From NCBI GenBank assembly GCA_036277635.1, contig DASUMP010000135.1:1-7495 (forward strand): 7,495 nucleotides of DNA, given 5' to 3'. This document shows positions 6,616-7,495 of this stretch, piece after piece. The position numbers and the translations under genes were made by a program. This DNA comes from DASUMP01 sp036277635 (GTDB lineage: Bacteria > Actinomycetota > Acidimicrobiia > IMCC26256 > PALSA-610). The notes beneath the pieces were generated by a model. That model saw only the letters and a program-made list of their open reading frames with translations. It was not told the origin of the DNA and searched no databases. How positions within the stretch are numbered: the first letter of the stretch is position 1; each line of letters opens with the position of its first letter.

Positions 6616-6621
6616 ATTCTG
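6616..6621 (-). promoter_or_regulatory. Candidate -10 (CAGAAT) for leaderless hydrolase transcript
   Basis: CAGAAT on the - strand differs from an ideal TAGAAT -10 only at its first base and ends 7 nt before the GTG at 6608. No Shine-Dalgarno is present between them. It lies in the short gap after the nuclease stop (6632). The weak first position lowers confidence. Confidence 0.35.
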
Positions 6622-6631
6622 GCCCGGATCC

Positions 6632-7438
6632 TCACTCGCAGCCGAGACCGTCGGCGTCGCCGTCGAAACGGTGGGGGTCGGGGGGCACCACCCGGAAGCG
6701 GCGGGGGGTCACGTCGCGACAATCGAGGTCGGGCGGCGGTGGCGGGATGCACACGTCGGGGTACGCGGCGTCGCAGCCGCCGCCCCCACCCGGCGCGACC
6801 GGGACCGGGGCGGGTTCGTCCACCGGACACGCGGCCCACAGGCCGCGACCCGCATCGCGCGCCTCGCGCTGCCAGCGCACGAAGTCGTCGGCGTGCGCCA
6901 CGTTCGGCGGGTACGTGTAGGCGAGTGCATAGCCCTCGCGCACCAGCACCTCGTTGACGAAGCGCGCGTCGGCGCGCCGGTACACGTACGCGAGCGTGCG
7001 GTCGTACCGGTCGTACCGCTCGACGTCGTACGCGAGGCGCACCGCGGTCCCGGCGGGGAGCAGCTCCCCCGTTCGTCGCGACGCTTCCTTGCCGAAGCAC
7101 TCGACGGAACGGCGCGGGTCGACCGATTCGGGCGTGTCGATGCCGATGAGCCGCACGCGCTCACCGCCGGCAACGACGATCGTGTCACCGTCGACGACGC
7201 GCTCGACCGTGGTGTCGTCGCCGGCCGGCAACGCTCGCGGTGCACTCGTGCTCGACGTCGGCGGCACGGTCGACGGGATCGTCGCGGTCACGTCGGGACG
7301 ACTCGTCGGCGCGGTCGATGCCGGCGGCGCGTCCGTCGCGGGCGGACGGCTGGTATCGACCGACGACTCGGGATCGGTCGTGGCGCACGCCGTCGCCACC
7401 ACGACGAGCGCGAGCGCTCCCCACCATCGCTTCGACAC
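6632..7438 (-). CDS. Lipoprotein thermonuclease (SNase family) with C-terminal excalibur domain
   Basis: Extracellular or surface-anchored Ca2+-dependent nuclease of 268 aa that should hydrolyse DNA and RNA. VSKRWWGALALVVVATAC is a lipoprotein signal peptide with lipid-anchor Cys18. A low-complexity Thr/Ser/Pro linker (about 20-72) spaces the enzyme from the membrane. The SNase domain (about 75-202) keeps all key residues of Staphylococcus nuclease: Asp85 (VVDGDT; Asp21), Arg96 (VRLIG; Arg35), Asp101-Thr102-Glu104 (IDTPE; Asp40, Thr41, Glu43) and Arg147 (YDRYDRTLAYVY; Arg87). A Gly/Pro-rich hinge leads to a Cys-rich segment (Cys221, Cys230, Cys240, with CIPPPPPDLDC) and an excalibur motif DPHRFDGDADGLGCE (254-268), a Ca-binding DxDxDG-type loop. 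GTG 7438 is preferred because GAGG lies 8 nt upstream and it gives a compact signal peptide; in-frame GTG 7456 adds six residues. The hydrolase lipoprotein gene follows after 23 nt, possibly co-transcribed. Confidence 0.92.
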   Translation of the reverse strand: MSKRWWGALALVVVATACATTDPESSVDTSRPPATDAPPASTAPTSRPDVTATIPSTVPPTSSTSAPRALPAGDDTTVERVVDGDTIVVAGGERVRLIGIDTPESVDPRRSVECFGKEASRRTGELLPAGTAVRLAYDVERYDRYDRTLAYVYRRADARFVNEVLVREGYALAYTYPPNVAHADDFVRWQREARDAGRGLWAACPVDEPAPVPVAPGGGGGCDAAYPDVCIPPPPPDLDCRDVTPRRFRVVPPDPHRFDGDADGLGCE

Positions 7439-7457
7439 CGCGCGAGCCTCGCACACC

Positions 7458-7475
7458 GGTCGGGAACACCCGACC
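7458..7475. promoter_or_regulatory. Inverted repeat in divergent promoter region
   Basis: GGTCGGG-AACA-CCCGACC is a perfect inverted repeat with 7-bp arms and a 4-nt centre. It lies just upstream of the nuclease gene and about 8 nt before the + strand -10-like hexamer at 7483. It may be an operator shared by the divergent genes or an mRNA hairpin. In this GC-rich sequence a 7-bp repeat has modest significance. Confidence 0.35.
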
Positions 7476-7482
7476 CGGGCGG

Positions 7483-7488
7483 TAGGTT
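7483..7488 (+). promoter_or_regulatory. Candidate -10 (TAGGTT) of a divergent gene beginning at or beyond the right edge
   Basis: TAGGTT fits the TANNNT pattern. Exactly 7 nt (CGACGAC) remain before the window ends, so a leaderless + strand start codon would fall at about 7496. No + strand coding region with recognisable content is seen before this point. Confidence 0.4.
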
Positions 7489-7495
7489 CGACGAC

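Noticed and set aside
6609..7100. N-terminal extension of the hydrolase frame into the nuclease gene
   Set aside because: It would bury the lipoprotein signal peptide mid-protein and consists of out-of-frame nuclease sequence.
1..7495. Defence system, CRISPR array, insertion sequence or tRNA
   Set aside because: I saw no direct-repeat arrays, terminal inverted repeats, transposase motifs or tRNA cloverleaf. The nuclease has a lipoprotein signal and SNase active site, so it is a secreted enzyme rather than a defence effector.

Overview
The window is very GC-rich, has no rRNA, tRNA, CRISPR array or mobile element, and is packed with genes; no gene-free stretch exceeds about 65 bases. Four of the six start codons inferred here are GTG. 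Several starts lie 6-7 nt after a TANNNT-like -10 hexamer with no Shine-Dalgarno sequence, the leaderless layout common in Actinomycetota. Together with mycobacterial-style FadE and excalibur-domain proteins, this points to an actinobacterium, perhaps an uncultured Acidimicrobiia. The class-level placement is inference.

Layout. (1) Bases 1-2034, + strand: the last 34 codons of a probably secreted protein, then an ER/archaeal-type (Ser-His) signal peptidase whose start overlaps the previous stop, then, 9 nt later, a CoA-transferase/hydrolase of the 4-hydroxybutyrate CoA-transferase class. (2) Bases 2040-7438, all - strand and convergent with block 1 (5-base gap). In transcription order from the right these are a lipoprotein staphylococcal-type nuclease with an excalibur tail, a large lipoprotein alpha/beta hydrolase, an acyl-CoA dehydrogenase, and a secreted coiled-coil/glucosaminidase protein. 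(3) Bases 7439-7495: a short divergent promoter region with a -10-like hexamer on the + strand, suggesting a + strand gene starting at or just beyond the right edge.

How the genes relate. There is no single pathway. Two genes (CoA-transferase, acyl-CoA dehydrogenase) belong to acyl-CoA metabolism, are convergent rather than co-transcribed, and appear to have their own promoters. Four (signal peptidase, nuclease, hydrolase, glucosaminidase), plus the left-edge fragment, concern protein export, extracellular degradation or the cell envelope. The clearest regulatory signal is a 20-bp palindrome with 9-bp arms lying on the -10 of the acyl-CoA dehydrogenase promoter, which looks like a TetR-family operator. 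The regulator is not in the window.

I see no strong case for a wholly new system here. The items most worth following are the palindromic operator, the signal peptidase with its truncated partner, and the repeated leaderless promoter pattern.
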